From: a bacterium
GTDB taxonomy: Bacteria; Sumerlaeota; Sumerlaeia; SLMS01; JAHLLQ01
Direction of reading: 5' to 3'
Assembly: GCA_020444065.1 (NCBI GenBank)
Contig: JAHLLQ010000003.1
Coordinates: forward strand, 62,001-126,000
DNA length: 64,000 bases
The position numbers were made by a program, and so were the translations under genes. The notes under the pieces were generated by a model. The model did not search any database. It saw only the letters and a list, made by a program, of their open reading frames with translations, and had not been told where the DNA came from. Each line of letters starts with the position of its first letter. The stretch's first letter is position 1. This document shows, piece by piece, positions 8,649 through 18,064 of this stretch.

Positions 8649-9515
8649 AAGGCCGATCAGTGTGAGCGTTGCGCCAAGGGTGGCTTGGGCGAGCATGCGC
8701 AGGCCGGACCAGACGGCCGCACCGCCGGGCAGGAAAGTGCGCAGCAGGCACGCGATCAGAAAGCCGATCAGGAAGACGGGGATGGGCGGCGTGCCTTCGG
8801 TGCGGTTCAGGCGGCCGGCGATCAGCGCGACGGGAATGATCCAGAGTGCTCGGACGAGTTTTGTGGTGGCGGCGATGTTGAGGGCTTCGCTGCCGTATTG
8901 ACTGGCGGCACCGACGACGCTGCTGGTGTCGTGAATCGCAAGCGCGGCCCAGATGCCGAACTGGTGTTGCGTGAATCCGAGCCAATGTCCGAGCGGCGGA
9001 AAAAGCACAAGCGCCAGGCCGTTCAAGGCGAATACGACGCCAACGGCAAAAGCGACCTGGCGGCTGTTGGCCTTGAGTGTCGGCGCGACGGCGGCGATGG
9101 CGCTGCCGCCGCAGATCGCAGTGCCGACGGCGATCAAGAGCGCGGTGTTGTTTTCGAGCCGCATGCGTCGATTGACGAACCATCCTAATGACAACGTGAA
9201 GAGAATGAATCCGCCGGAGAGCAGCGCGGTTTCTCGCCCGACTTGCAGGGCCGTGCCGAGCGACAGGCCGAAGCCGAGGCCGATGACGGAGACCTTCAGC
9301 ATGAGTTGGCTCAGGTGGTGGGCGCGCTCGCGAAAGGCGTCGCCAGGCGTTCGCATCATGGCGTATCCAATTCCCGCGATCAGGCAAACGACGGGCGAAA
9401 CCCAGCCGAGCAAAGACAGGACGAGCATCAGGGAGAAGATCAGGGCGATTTCCACGGACAAGACGATCCTTCGATTGGAATACGACGTGGAGCGCGGTTC
9501 CTTCCCCTCCCACAT
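8544..9515 (-). CDS. yeiH: YeiH-family putative sulfate/anion exporter
   Basis: A 323-residue polytopic protein with about nine to ten hydrophobic segments, matching the UPF0324/YeiH family in length. Family hallmarks include AVGTAICGGSAIAAVAPTLK, AALAIHDTSSVVGAASQYG and LGATLTLIGLSIDRHVLRAAG. YeiH proteins sit in the inner membrane and are annotated as sulfate/sulfite-type exporters; the substrate here is inferred from family only. It is divergent from a YeiE-like LysR regulator, the same arrangement as in enteric bacteria. The 3' end overlaps the convergent gene by about 105 bases. Confidence 0.92.
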   Translation of the reverse strand: MWEGKEPRSTSYSNRRIVLSVEIALIFSLMLVLSLLGWVSPVVCLIAGIGYAMMRTPGDAFRERAHHLSQLMLKVSVIGLGFGLSLGTALQVGRETALLSGGFILFTLSLGWFVNRRMRLENNTALLIAVGTAICGGSAIAAVAPTLKANSRQVAFAVGVVFALNGLALVLFPPLGHWLGFTQHQFGIWAALAIHDTSSVVGAASQYGSEALNIAATTKLVRALWIIPVALIAGRLNRTEGTPPIPVFLIGFLIACLLRTFLPGGAAVWSGLRMLAQATLGATLTLIGLSIDRHVLRAAGWKPLAFGIALWMAAMVMSAVWVA

Positions 9516-9613
9516 CGCGAGCAGTGGTGTTGCCTGCGCGCCTTTTCCTTGCCAGCGACCTGGTGTATAAGGAAACTGACAAATAGTTGGAGTTAAGCAT
9601 AAGGATTCCTGAT
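9516..9613. promoter_or_regulatory. Divergent control region of yeiH and yeiE
   Basis: The 98 bases between the two divergent genes are AT-richer than their surroundings near the yeiE start (TATAAGG, ACAAATAG). LysR regulators normally bind such divergent regions, but I do not see a clear T-N11-A palindrome and do not place a promoter precisely. Confidence 0.35.
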
Positions 9614-10495
9614 ATGAATATCACGATGCGGCAACTCCAGGTGTTGGCGGCGGTTGCGGAGTCGGGGAGTGTGAGCGAGGCGGCGCGGCGTGTTCACCTG
9701 ACGCAGGCCGGGGCAAGCATGGCGCTGCGCGCGTTGGAGGCGCAGTTGGGGGCGCTGTTCGATCGTTCGGGTCGGCGCTTGTATCTGAACGACCGAGGGC
9801 GGTTCGTGGCGGAGCGCGGGCGGCGTGTGCTGCGCGAGGCAGATGCGTTGTTGGAGGGACTGGCGGAGCGGGACGGTCGCGTGTACGGGCGGCTGCATGT
9901 CGGCGGCAGCACGACGATCGGGATCTATTTGCTGCCGGAGATCATCGGGAGGTTTCAGCGGCGGTTTCCGGACGTGGAGTGTTCGCTGGTTGTGGAGAAC
10001 ACGGAGAGCCTGGTTCGGCAGTTGATCGATGGGCAGATCGACGCGGCGCTGATCGAGGGGCCGGTTTCGCATCCAGGTGTGATGTCGGAGTTCTGGCGGC
10101 GCGATCAGTTGTGCGTGATCGTGGGGCCGGAGCACCCGTGGGCGAAGAAAGGGCGTGCGACTCGGCGGCAGCTCTCGGCGGCGACGTGGATCATGCGCGA
10201 GAAGGGTTCGGGAACGCGCGAGGTGTTCGAGCAGGCGTTTCGCGCGCAGGACCTGGAACCGCACTGCGCGTTTGAGCTCGGGCACACAGAAGCGATCAAA
10301 CATGCCATCGAGGCTGGGCTGGGCATTGCTTGTCTTTCGCGCATGACGGTGGCGGGCGAGATCGATTCGGGGCGTTTGGTCGAGGTGAAGATCCCGTTCG
10401 CGATTCCGCGCGAGCTGCGCTTCATTCAACTGAAGGACCGCCACGAGGGCGGACCGGTGAAGGAGTTTCACCGGATGCTGAAGGAGAGGGGTTAG
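9614..10495 (+). CDS. yeiE: LysR-family regulator of the YeiE type
   Basis: A 293-residue LysR protein. The N-terminal winged helix-turn-helix (MRQLQVLAAVAESGSVSEAA, LTQAGASMALRALEAQLG) is followed by the two-lobed effector domain from about residue 90. It carries sequences that closely match my memory of E. coli YeiE: IMREKGSGTREVFEQAF and ELGHTEAIKHAIEAGLGIAC. The start ATG at 9614 follows AAGGA; an upstream in-frame ATG at 9587 has no comparable site. It probably controls the divergent yeiH. In enterics YeiE governs sulfite/anion stress genes; the effector here is unknown. Confidence 0.9.
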   Translation: MNITMRQLQVLAAVAESGSVSEAARRVHLTQAGASMALRALEAQLGALFDRSGRRLYLNDRGRFVAERGRRVLREADALLEGLAERDGRVYGRLHVGGSTTIGIYLLPEIIGRFQRRFPDVECSLVVENTESLVRQLIDGQIDAALIEGPVSHPGVMSEFWRRDQLCVIVGPEHPWAKKGRATRRQLSAATWIMREKGSGTREVFEQAFRAQDLEPHCAFELGHTEAIKHAIEAGLGIACLSRMTVAGEIDSGRLVEVKIPFAIPRELRFIQLKDRHEGGPVKEFHRMLKERG

Positions 10496-11409
10496 GGAAG
10501 GCGATCGTTGCGGAGGAGGAAGGCTTTCTTTTCGCCGAACAGCATTGGTACCGGGTCATCGTTGCGTTGAGCATGGATGTGCAGGTGAGCTTCGTCGGCG
10601 GATCCGGTGGAGCCGCATTCGGCGATTTGTTGGCCCTTCTTGACGATGTCGTTTTCATGAACTCGCACAGAGCCTTGACGGAAGTGCGCCATCCAGATCT
10701 GTGTGCCGTCGGCTGCTTCGATGATGACGTAGTTGCCCTCCGGTGAAGCCCCGCCGGGGGCCTGGTCGATGACGGCTCTGACGGTGCGGCCGTTGCAGGG
10801 AGCAAAAATCGGGCGGCCTTCGCTCGGGCCGGCGGCGCTGACGATATCGACTGCGTAGCTTTGCGAGCGCGGGTTGTTGTGATGGTAGTTTGTGAGTCCC
10901 GTGCGGCCGCCGGTGACGACGCGCCACTCGCCATGGACGGGCAGATCGAGACGGATCGCCGCGGAGGTAGTACTAGGCGCCGTGCGCAAGAAACACACAA
11001 AAGCGAGGATGAAGAGGCCGATTGCTGCGGCCGCGGAGGATGCGATGAGTTTCTTCCTTCTCATCTGTGCCGGTGGTCCGAAGCGCATCGCTACGACGGT
11101 TTCTGCAACTGAGGTTAGAACAAGCACGATTGCCAAGACATCGATGGCGAGCACGACAGTGCCTTGGAAGAAGAGGCCGGCTCCGAGTGCGAGTGCGATG
11201 GCTGCGAAGACCGCCGCGGTGATGCCGGGCGCCGCTTGCGCGAGCGTTCGCCAGTCCCAATCGTGGGGTGCTTGTCGCATGCGCCAACACCGCGTGGCGC
11301 TGGAAGCGATCAAAGCGGCAGCGGCTACGAGGATGACGATCGTGCTGAGCAAGGCGGGCTCCCTCCGGCGATTCAGGAGAAGCATGGCAGGTTTTAGCGG
11401 GCCCGGCAA
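10492..11409 (-). CDS. Membrane-anchored M23 (LytM-type) peptidase
   Basis: A 305-residue protein with several N-terminal hydrophobic segments (residues about 20-40, 60-85, 88-110, 125-148) and a C-terminal peptidase M23 domain. The zinc-site pattern is visible as NYHHNNPRSQSYAVDIVS (H and D ligands) and HLHIHA (H-x-H), with NYVIIEAADGTQIWMAHF between them. Members cleave peptidoglycan cross-bridges or, when degenerate, activate amidases. The four-span N-terminus is unusual for the family. The 3' end overlaps the yeiE end by 4 bases. The start could instead be the internal ATG eight codons downstream. Confidence 0.85.
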   Translation of the reverse strand: MPGPLKPAMLLLNRRREPALLSTIVILVAAAALIASSATRCWRMRQAPHDWDWRTLAQAAPGITAAVFAAIALALGAGLFFQGTVVLAIDVLAIVLVLTSVAETVVAMRFGPPAQMRRKKLIASSAAAAIGLFILAFVCFLRTAPSTTSAAIRLDLPVHGEWRVVTGGRTGLTNYHHNNPRSQSYAVDIVSAAGPSEGRPIFAPCNGRTVRAVIDQAPGGASPEGNYVIIEAADGTQIWMAHFRQGSVRVHENDIVKKGQQIAECGSTGSADEAHLHIHAQRNDDPVPMLFGEKKAFLLRNDRLP

Positions 11410-11488
11410 TTGGCAATTGCGCTTGCGGGGCAGGGGCGGGGAGTCTACGCACCCAACGAGTTGGAATCACCCGCAGAGGATGAATGGA

Positions 11489-12361
11489 ATGACCGCGAAG
11501 CCGATTGCTTTTCTGACAATGGACAGCCTGGAGGGGTTCTTTACGTACGACAAGTTGGCGTCCGATATTCTCGTCGAGCGCGGATGGCGCGTGGACGATG
11601 TCTCGTGGCGCGCGGAGGTGGATTGGGGGCAGTACGGGTACGTGGTGATTCGTTCTCCGTGGGATTATCAGAATGCGCCGGCGGAGTTTCTGGAGGCGCT
11701 GCGGCGAATCGACGCGTCGAGTGCGCAATTGATGAATTCGCTCGAGATTGTTGAGTGGAATTTGAACAAGGCGTACTTGCTCGGGTTGAGAGAGGCGGGC
11801 GTGCCGATTGTGCCGACGATTCATGGGCGAAATGCCACGATGGAGGACCTGCCGCGGCTGGCGGCGGAATTGGGGACGGAGGAGTTGATTCTGAAGCCTC
11901 TGTTTGGCGCGAACGCGGACGGGGTCTTTCGGATTCCGGCACCGTTCGATGGCGCGATCGCGCGCGCTGCGGCGAAGCACTATGCTGGCGCGGAGTACCT
12001 GGCGCAGCCGTTCCTGGATTCCATCCTGGGCGAGGGCGAGCTTTCTCTGTTCTATTTCCTGAGCGAGTACAGTCACGCGATCGTGAAGCGGCCGAAGTCG
12101 GGGGACTTCCGCGTGCAGGAGGAGCATGGCGGCGTGATGGAGCCGATCACGCCGACGGACGAAATGCACGCGGCGAGCGAGGCAGCGCTGGCGGCGATTC
12201 CAGGCGAGACGCTTTATGCGCGCATCGATCTGGCGCGTTGCCCGGATGGTGGGCTGGGCGTGATGGAGGTGGAGGTGATCGAGCCGAGTTTGTATTTCAA
12301 CATGGACCCCGATTCCGCCGCGCGGTTTGTGGATGCGTTCGAGCGGATCGCGGGGCGGTGA
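11489..12361 (+). CDS. ATP-grasp-fold ligase-like enzyme
   Basis: About 290 residues. N-terminal part: MTAKPIAFLTMDSLEGFFTYD with YVVIRSPWDYQNAPAEFLEAL (the R-S-x-W-D-Y pattern of RimK/DcsG-like ATP-grasp proteins). Then NLNKAYLLGLREAGVPIVPT, ELILKPLFGANADGVFRI for ATP binding, and C-terminal LYARIDLARCPDGGLGVMEV plus EVIEPSLYFNMDP, which supply the metal-binding acidic residues. Relatives join carboxylates to amines, including D-cycloserine ligase DcsG. The substrate is unknown and there is no biosynthetic cluster around it. I place the start at ATG 11489, with GAGG nine bases upstream; an ATG at 11480 is possible. Confidence 0.88.
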   Translation: MTAKPIAFLTMDSLEGFFTYDKLASDILVERGWRVDDVSWRAEVDWGQYGYVVIRSPWDYQNAPAEFLEALRRIDASSAQLMNSLEIVEWNLNKAYLLGLREAGVPIVPTIHGRNATMEDLPRLAAELGTEELILKPLFGANADGVFRIPAPFDGAIARAAAKHYAGAEYLAQPFLDSILGEGELSLFYFLSEYSHAIVKRPKSGDFRVQEEHGGVMEPITPTDEMHAASEAALAAIPGETLYARIDLARCPDGGLGVMEVEVIEPSLYFNMDPDSAARFVDAFERIAGR

Positions 12362-12365
12362 GGCG

Positions 12366-12761
12366 TCAGTCGACGAATTGTCGTTCGTACGTGATCAGGC
12401 CACCCTGGGAGTCGAAAAACAAGTAGTCGTGGTAGAGGCCCGGCATCATATCGGATGCGTAGGCAAACCGGAAGACTGGGACCATGTCTACGTGCGCTAC
12501 GGTGACGTCCATGCGATCTTCCACTCCGGCGGCTCGTTCACAAATCGAGAGAGGGTCGTTCTCTACGCTTCGCCACCCCTTCGCGGGCCGATCCACGGAT
12601 TGAATGAAATCCGGATCGGGTTCTGCCCCCAGCAAGTCCGCACGTTTCACTCCGGGCTGGTAGTACTCGAGTACCTGTTCGTGAGGCAGCGGGCCTCTCG
12701 TACATCCGACACAGCAAATCGCAAGTGCTGCGATGATGGCAAGAATTGCTTTGCAGACCAT
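12366..12761 (-). CDS. Small lipoprotein of unknown function
   Basis: A 131-residue protein beginning MVCKAILAIIAALAICCVGC, a lipoprotein signal whose cysteine (about residue 20) precedes TRGPLPHEQ. The rest is soluble, with VLEYYQPGVKRADLLGAEP, vaguely like the opening of BamE/SmpA-type outer-membrane lipoproteins, but too weak to call. A GGAGGAG ribosome site precedes the ATG. It is convergent with the ATP-grasp gene, separated by four bases. Confidence 0.75.
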   Translation of the reverse strand: MVCKAILAIIAALAICCVGCTRGPLPHEQVLEYYQPGVKRADLLGAEPDPDFIQSVDRPAKGWRSVENDPLSICERAAGVEDRMDVTVAHVDMVPVFRFAYASDMMPGLYHDYLFFDSQGGLITYERQFVD

Positions 12762-12933
12762 GGAACTCTCCTCCGTGTCACGTCCCATCGTGGACATCCA
12801 TGTTGTAGGCGGAGGTTCTGTTGCAGACAAGGAGATTTGGGCGTCGGGTCGGGGAGTGATCGTTGCATTGCTCTTGCCATTTCGTGAGCTTTCGCGTTGA
12901 CTGGAAATCACGATTGTCCGGAGGAGGCATCTT

Positions 12934-13599
12934 GTGATTTCGGATGGAAGGCGCAGAGCTCTTCTGTTTTCGGCGGTGCTATTTATCTTGCTGGTGCTGG
13001 CGCCGAGTCCTGTGCCGGCACCGATTTACGGCGTGAGCCCGAATCTTGATTCCTCACTCCGAATTTCGGACGGCGTTTCGGTGATTCGCATTCTTGAATC
13101 CCCGGATGCGCGACGATTGCGCGAGAACCCGACGAATCTGTTGCCCACGATGGAGTGGGATGTCCCGGAGAAGGACTACAAGGTTTCAGTTGTCCGGACC
13201 CTGAAAGGTGATCTCCCCGAGAATCGGAAGCTGATGCTGAGCCTGCGGTTCATTGATACCAGCACGCTTCCCCAGGGGGATGGGCAGCATCTTCCATGGT
13301 CATGCACCGACGATGGATCCACGACGAAGGTGTTGCATCTCGCGTTTCTCGTCGAGAAGCCGATGTTCTCGCCATACGTCCCAGAGTGGGAACGAGCGGC
13401 GGCTTTTTCTGTGAACTGCAAGCGCAGCATTTTGCCTCTTCATCCCGAGACCGACTTGTCCGTCGCGGATGGAAAGCCCCTGCACGACGGGATCAGGGCG
13501 TTATTTGAAGATTCGGCGTCTCGTTATCAGGGAACGGAATTCGAGAAGGCAGCGCTGTGGTTCGTCGATTGGTGCGATGGGACGGCGGAGGATCGCTGA
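12934..13599 (+). CDS. Secreted protein of unknown function
   Basis: A 221-residue protein that opens with a GTG after GGAGG and has an N-terminal signal or anchor (residues 8-27, ALLFSAVLFILLVLAPSPV). The rest looks beta-rich and carries a few cysteines (SCTDDG, VNCKRS, WCDG). No family recognised. It lies divergent from the small lipoprotein gene. Confidence 0.75.
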   Translation: MISDGRRRALLFSAVLFILLVLAPSPVPAPIYGVSPNLDSSLRISDGVSVIRILESPDARRLRENPTNLLPTMEWDVPEKDYKVSVVRTLKGDLPENRKLMLSLRFIDTSTLPQGDGQHLPWSCTDDGSTTKVLHLAFLVEKPMFSPYVPEWERAAAFSVNCKRSILPLHPETDLSVADGKPLHDGIRALFEDSASRYQGTEFEKAALWFVDWCDGTAEDR

Positions 13600-13617
13600 G
13601 CCTGACGTTAAATGAAT

Positions 13618-13658
13618 CGCGGGCCAGGGAGCGTGCGTTTGCACGTCCCTGGCCCGCG
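13618..13658. terminator. Strong bidirectional hairpin between convergent genes
   Basis: Arms of about 18 bases (CGCGGGCCAGGGA...CGTGC and its complement) with one bulged base surround a GTTT loop. On the right it is followed by GTGTTTCTTG, a weak T-rich tail. Its place between the convergent ends of 13599 and 13679 supports termination in both directions. Confidence 0.75.
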
Positions 13659-13678
13659 GGTGTTTCTTGTCGAGTCTG

Positions 13679-16600
13679 TTAGTACAGCATCATCCACTCG
13701 GTCTGGCCTGTGCCGGAGGCGAAGCCGTAGATGTCGTTGTTGTCGAGGAAGGTCTCAGGGTAGAAGCCGAAGCTGCTGGAGTCTTCGGCGGCGTTGCCCT
13801 CGAGTGTGAGATCGGTGCCGTTGAAGGATGCGCCGGGCATGATGAAGATGGCGCCGCCCTTGCCTTGGCCGCGGTTGGCTCCGCCGGTTCCGCCGTTCGC
13901 CTGGTTGTTTGTCAGGGCAACGGACGTGAACGCGATCGTTCCGCCATCGCGGACGAAGATGGCGCCGCCGAGGCCTGCGCCTGCGCCGCCAATCTGGCCC
14001 GCGCCTTCTCCGGCGAACTCACCGGCCGAGCCGGGCTGGCCATTGGCAGCATTGACTTGCCAGCGACGTCCCGCTCCGGCGGCGCCGCCGCCGTAGCCAC
14101 CGTCACCGCCGACGCCCGGCGTCGAATTGTTCGTTCCACCGCCGCCGCCTCCGCCTGCGCCAAATCCGCCAGGGCCGCCGACGGTGCCGGGCACGTTGTA
14201 TCCGTATGTTCCGCCTTTGCCGCCGGCCGCGGCCGTGCCGAGCGGTCCGCCGGAGCCGCCGTTGCCCGGGAATGACGTGGCATTCTGCCCGTTGCTGGCG
14301 AAGCCGCCGCCGCCGGATCCTGAGCCAGAGTTTGCCGTGCCGCTGTTCACACCGCCGCCAACGGCAACGTTTGCATCGAAGCTGACGTTGTGGGCAGTCA
14401 GCGTGGCGCCGGTATTCACGAAGATGGAGCCGCCCATGCCGGCGCCACCTCCGCCGCTGCCACCGAAGCTGGATTTTTGTCCACCGGCGTAGCCTGCGGA
14501 TTGACCATTCTGAAGGTCGAGGTTTTCGAGCGAAAGGCTGCCGGCGCGCACGAGGAAGTGTCGACTGGCGGAGCCTGCGTCGATCACGATGGGCGGGGTA
14601 TTGCCGGTGATTGTGATGTCGCCGTCGATCACGGGCAGCATGCCGTTGGTCAGCGTCAGTGTGCCGGAACTTGCGGCGCCTGCGAAGGTGATGTTGGCAG
14701 GGATTCCGTTGCCCTGTGCGAAGTTGATGGCGTCGCGCAACGAGACATCGCCGACAAGGTAGCCGTCGTTCTCGTCAATGAGCGTATCGACGACGAGGGG
14801 AATGCCGGGGTCGCCGCGGTCGATGAAGACTTCGACCGGCGATAGCGATCCGCTGAGCGGGTTGCCGAGGACGTCGGTGATCGAGCCGTCGTTGAGTAAG
14901 TTCAGGTCGAGGATTCCTTCGCCCGTGCCCGTATCGACGAGGGCGACCCATTCGGTTCCAACAATCGGATTGGAGTTGGGGGCGTAGCCGATGGTTCCCG
15001 TTGTCGTGAGGACCGGTGTTGTGGGGCCATCGTTGGCGAGGTCGCCCTCGAAGCCCATGGAGAGGAGCAGATCGGTTTCGGGGGGAGACATTCTGCGTCC
15101 CATGTGATCGAGGATCTCTGCGCGTGTCAGTGTGCGATCCCAGACGTGCAGTTCATCGATCTTGCCATCGAACTGCGCGAGGCTCGGATCGATGTTCCAT
15201 GCGCCAATGGTGAAGCCACCGGACGTTGTGCCGGCCGGAGCATCGCCTTGGCGTGTGTGTGCGATTTCGCCGTTCACATAAACCGTGTTCAGGTTGTTCT
15301 CATCATAGACGCATGCAACGTGAGACCACTGGCCGGGCATCACTTCGTTGTAGTTGCCGTGGAAGACGTTGTCCGGGTAGCGAATGAAGATCACTCGCCG
15401 TTGTGAGAAGTACACCGAGAAGCCATTTGCGGCGTCCGGGGTTGCGCTGAAGATGTGACCACTGCTGCCATCTGAATTCGGATAGATCCAGAACTCGATC
15501 GTGAATCCGTTCGTCAGATCGTTGATTGCAGAGTGGTCGGTTGTGCGGATGTAGCCGCTGGCAGTCAGCGACAGAGCGTCGCCGAAGATGGAATCGAATC
15601 CTGTGATGGCTGCGCCGACGACTCCGGTGAGACCGAGCGAGAAGTCGGTCGGATCGACGCCCTTGACGACCTCAGAGAATCGCACTGGGACGCGCAACTC
15701 CTGGCTGTCAGTGGGATTCGCGCCTGAGTAAGTCATCGAGACCGGAGTCGGATCGAGCGTATCGACTTCGTATGGCTGGTCGGTTGTGAAGTTGCCGTTG
15801 CCGGCTCCGCTGCCGCCCAGGATTCCGCCGTAGGGGGTCACGATGGAATCGTCGTCCACGAGCGTGATGTCAAACGAGCCCTCTCCGTTGCCGACAACGA
15901 TTTCCGTATCCCACTGGGGCGAGGGCACGGCGGGGGTTGTTGAGATCGTGGTGCCGGCGCTCGTGTCGCCATTGTTGTTGTTGCCGCTCGCATCGGCGAC
16001 GTCGAGAGAACCCGCGGATGGTACGGTGACGCCCAGGTCTTCGAGCGCGGTGAACTTATAGTAGGCAGCGAGGCTCGGATCGGAACCGGAGAGCGTTTTG
16101 AACATATTCGCCTGGATCTCGGCTTCGCTCCGAACGTCATTCCAGACGCGCACTTCATCCATGTCGCCGATGTAGAATTGGGAAGCGGAGAATCCGCCGC
16201 CGAGGCTGTCCTGATCTTCGGCAAGTACCAGATAACCGCCGGACGAAATCGGAACGCCTGCGGAGAGGGTTCCGCTGCCGGCCACGACGCCGTTGCGGTA
16301 GACTGTGTATGCGCCATCGGAAGAACGCCATGAGACGGCGAGGTGAGTCCAATCACCGCCACCGCCGGAGTTGATGTCGATCCCGGTGGTGAAGTACGAT
16401 CCATTGATAAAGATGACAAGGTTGCCTAGATCGCCGAGGAGAATTTCGTTATCCGTTCCCGCAACGGCGTACGAGAAGATGTACTGGTTAGAGAAACTTG
16501 AGCCGTTTGGCCTCAACCACATCTCGACTGTAAACGCATCCGTAGGAAAATTCGCAATGTTCGGAACGATCAATCGGTCGGTTGGCGAATCGAAGCTCAT

Positions 16601-18064
16601 CGCACCGGTGAAGGGATTCGTGACGTCGCCGATCGACAGAGAGTCGAAGCTGCCAGTGAGCGTGTTCACCTGAAAGTCGGACGCATCGACGCCGGAAGCG
16701 GCGAGACTGAAATCCGTGCGAGAGGAGACGCTGTGCAGGTTCGAGAGCTGGGGATCGAGGCGTGTGATGGATTGGACGTCCGGGTCGATTGGCTGAACGA
16801 CATTTCCGTAGAAGTTGTCGTTGTCGAAAATTGTCTGTGCGTCGTCGGAGGCCATGTTGTCTCCGCCGTAGTAAATCCCGGTCTGCGAGTACGTGGCGCC
16901 TTCCATGATGAAAATCGCGCCGCCCTTGCCTTCGCCGGGGGAACCGCTTTCTCCGTTCGACGAATGCCCGCCTGCGCCGCCGATTGCGTTGTTTCGATCA
17001 AAGGTGCAGTTTGTGACAGTGAGAGAGGAGCCGGCGCGCGCGAAGATCGCCCCGCCGAGTCCTGCGCCACCACCGCCGCCGCAACCGTTGTTGGAATTGC
17101 CGCCGAAGGGGCCGCCGATTCCATCGATGCGGGTCTGGTTCAGCGCGCGCAATTCGCCTGCGCCGCCGCCACCGCCGCCAAAGCCGCCGGTTCCGCCGAA
17201 GCCGGCATCGCCGAGGTAGTTTCCACCGCCGCCTCCGCCACCGCCGCCACCGAAGCCTCCGGCGCCGCCGTCGTATCCATCGAGGATATCAAGCGTTCCC
17301 GTGAACCTGGTGGGGGAGCCGCCGCCGCCCGCTCCGGGGCCGCCATTGCCGCCGGGGCCGCCGACTCCGCCCGTGCCGCCGGCTCCGCCCAATGAGCCGC
17401 CGCCGCCACCATCGCCGGCAGAGTAGGACGGGTAGACATCTTGGCCATCGCCGCCAATGCCGCCACCACCGGCAGAGTCCTGATGGTAGCAGTAGCCCGG
17501 TCCTCCGTCTCCGCCCTGGGCGGTGTTATCGACGAAGGCAACGTCGGTGGTGAATGTGTTGCCACTGTTGATGAAGATGGCTCCGCCCATGCCGGCGGCC
17601 CCGCCGCCTCCGGCTCCGCCGCCGACGCCAATCTGCGGGATGATGCCGCTGCCGCCATCGCCGCCTTTCGCGTAACCATCCTTGAGCGCAACGCCGCTGA
17701 TCAGGACGTCCGGGGCATCGATGAAGAAGATACGGTTGCCGTTGCCGTTGATGGTCAGGCTGCCCGCGCCCGGTCCCGTGATCTGCATGGAGCCTGTGAT
17801 CGGCGGAAGCGACGAGTTCAGAGACAGCGTTCCACTGAGAGAGGTCAGATCGAGGTTCGGATCGAACTCGAAGTTTCCGAGGGTGATCGCCTCGCGAAGG
17901 CTGGTGCCGGTACCGAGACTTGGATCGATGGTGCCGTCATCCTCGTCCACAAGCGTGGTGACTTGGATGTAAGTAAGCGTGCTGCGTTCCTGAGCCGGAA
18001 GCGCAGAGGGGGCGAGCAAGCCCACTGCTATGGTCGCAAGGAGGGAGAGCGATAGCGACTTCAT
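13679..18064 (-). CDS. Giant Gly-rich beta-helix/LamG surface protein
   Basis: A 1,461-residue exported protein whose signal peptide starts MKSLSLSLLATIAVGLLAPS; the ATG at 18064 is chosen because it opens this signal. A CSLREA-like domain comes first (TSLREAITLGN, about residues 30-60), then a Gly-rich beta-helix with recurring G-x-G-G-A-I-F motifs. Then come two LamG-type concanavalin folds at about 495-675 (FTVEMWLRPNGSSF) and 830-1008 (FTIEFWIYPNSDGSSGHIF). A second CSLREA-like segment (VSLRDAINFAQGN, about 1086-1116) and a second Gly-rich beta-helix (about 1188-1425) complete it. The layout is thus near-duplicated. This resembles polymorphic outer-membrane adhesin passengers. No autotransporter barrel or sorting tail is visible; the protein ends at about QTEWMMLY. 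Confidence 0.88.
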   Translation of the reverse strand: MKSLSLSLLATIAVGLLAPSALPAQERSTLTYIQVTTLVDEDDGTIDPSLGTGTSLREAITLGNFEFDPNLDLTSLSGTLSLNSSLPPITGSMQITGPGAGSLTINGNGNRIFFIDAPDVLISGVALKDGYAKGGDGGSGIIPQIGVGGGAGGGGAAGMGGAIFINSGNTFTTDVAFVDNTAQGGDGGPGYCYHQDSAGGGGIGGDGQDVYPSYSAGDGGGGGSLGGAGGTGGVGGPGGNGGPGAGGGGSPTRFTGTLDILDGYDGGAGGFGGGGGGGGGGNYLGDAGFGGTGGFGGGGGGAGELRALNQTRIDGIGGPFGGNSNNGCGGGGGAGLGGAIFARAGSSLTVTNCTFDRNNAIGGAGGHSSNGESGSPGEGKGGAIFIMEGATYSQTGIYYGGDNMASDDAQTIFDNDNFYGNVVQPIDPDVQSITRLDPQLSNLHSVSSRTDFSLAASGVDASDFQVNTLTGSFDSLSIGDVTNPFTGAMSFDSPTDRLIVPNIANFPTDAFTVEMWLRPNGSSFSNQYIFSYAVAGTDNEILLGDLGNLVIFINGSYFTTGIDINSGGGGDWTHLAVSWRSSDGAYTVYRNGVVAGSGTLSAGVPISSGGYLVLAEDQDSLGGGFSASQFYIGDMDEVRVWNDVRSEAEIQANMFKTLSGSDPSLAAYYKFTALEDLGVTVPSAGSLDVADASGNNNNGDTSAGTTISTTPAVPSPQWDTEIVVGNGEGSFDITLVDDDSIVTPYGGILGGSGAGNGNFTTDQPYEVDTLDPTPVSMTYSGANPTDSQELRVPVRFSEVVKGVDPTDFSLGLTGVVGAAITGFDSIFGDALSLTASGYIRTTDHSAINDLTNGFTIEFWIYPNSDGSSGHIFSATPDAANGFSVYFSQRRVIFIRYPDNVFHGNYNEVMPGQWSHVACVYDENNLNTVYVNGEIAHTRQGDAPAGTTSGGFTIGAWNIDPSLAQFDGKIDELHVWDRTLTRAEILDHMGRRMSPPETDLLLSMGFEGDLANDGPTTPVLTTTGTIGYAPNSNPIVGTEWVALVDTGTGEGILDLNLLNDGSITDVLGNPLSGSLSPVEVFIDRGDPGIPLVVDTLIDENDGYLVGDVSLRDAINFAQGNGIPANITFAGAASSGTLTLTNGMLPVIDGDITITGNTPPIVIDAGSASRHFLVRAGSLSLENLDLQNGQSAGYAGGQKSSFGGSGGGGAGMGGSIFVNTGATLTAHNVSFDANVAVGGGVNSGTANSGSGSGGGGFASNGQNATSFPGNGGSGGPLGTAAAGGKGGTYGYNVPGTVGGPGGFGAGGGGGGGTNNSTPGVGGDGGYGGGAAGAGRRWQVNAANGQPGSAGEFAGEGAGQIGGAGAGLGGAIFVRDGGTIAFTSVALTNNQANGGTGGANRGQGKGGAIFIMPGASFNGTDLTLEGNAAEDSSSFGFYPETFLDNNDIYGFASGTGQTEWMMLY

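Noticed and set aside
8305-9624. 439-residue minus-strand frame over yeiH
   Set aside because: It is Arg/His-rich without domains and is a shadow of yeiH, which has clear family motifs.
13790-17600. CRISPR-like repetitive DNA
   Set aside because: The periodicity comes from Gly-rich codons in the beta-helix protein; there are no equal-length repeats with unique spacers.
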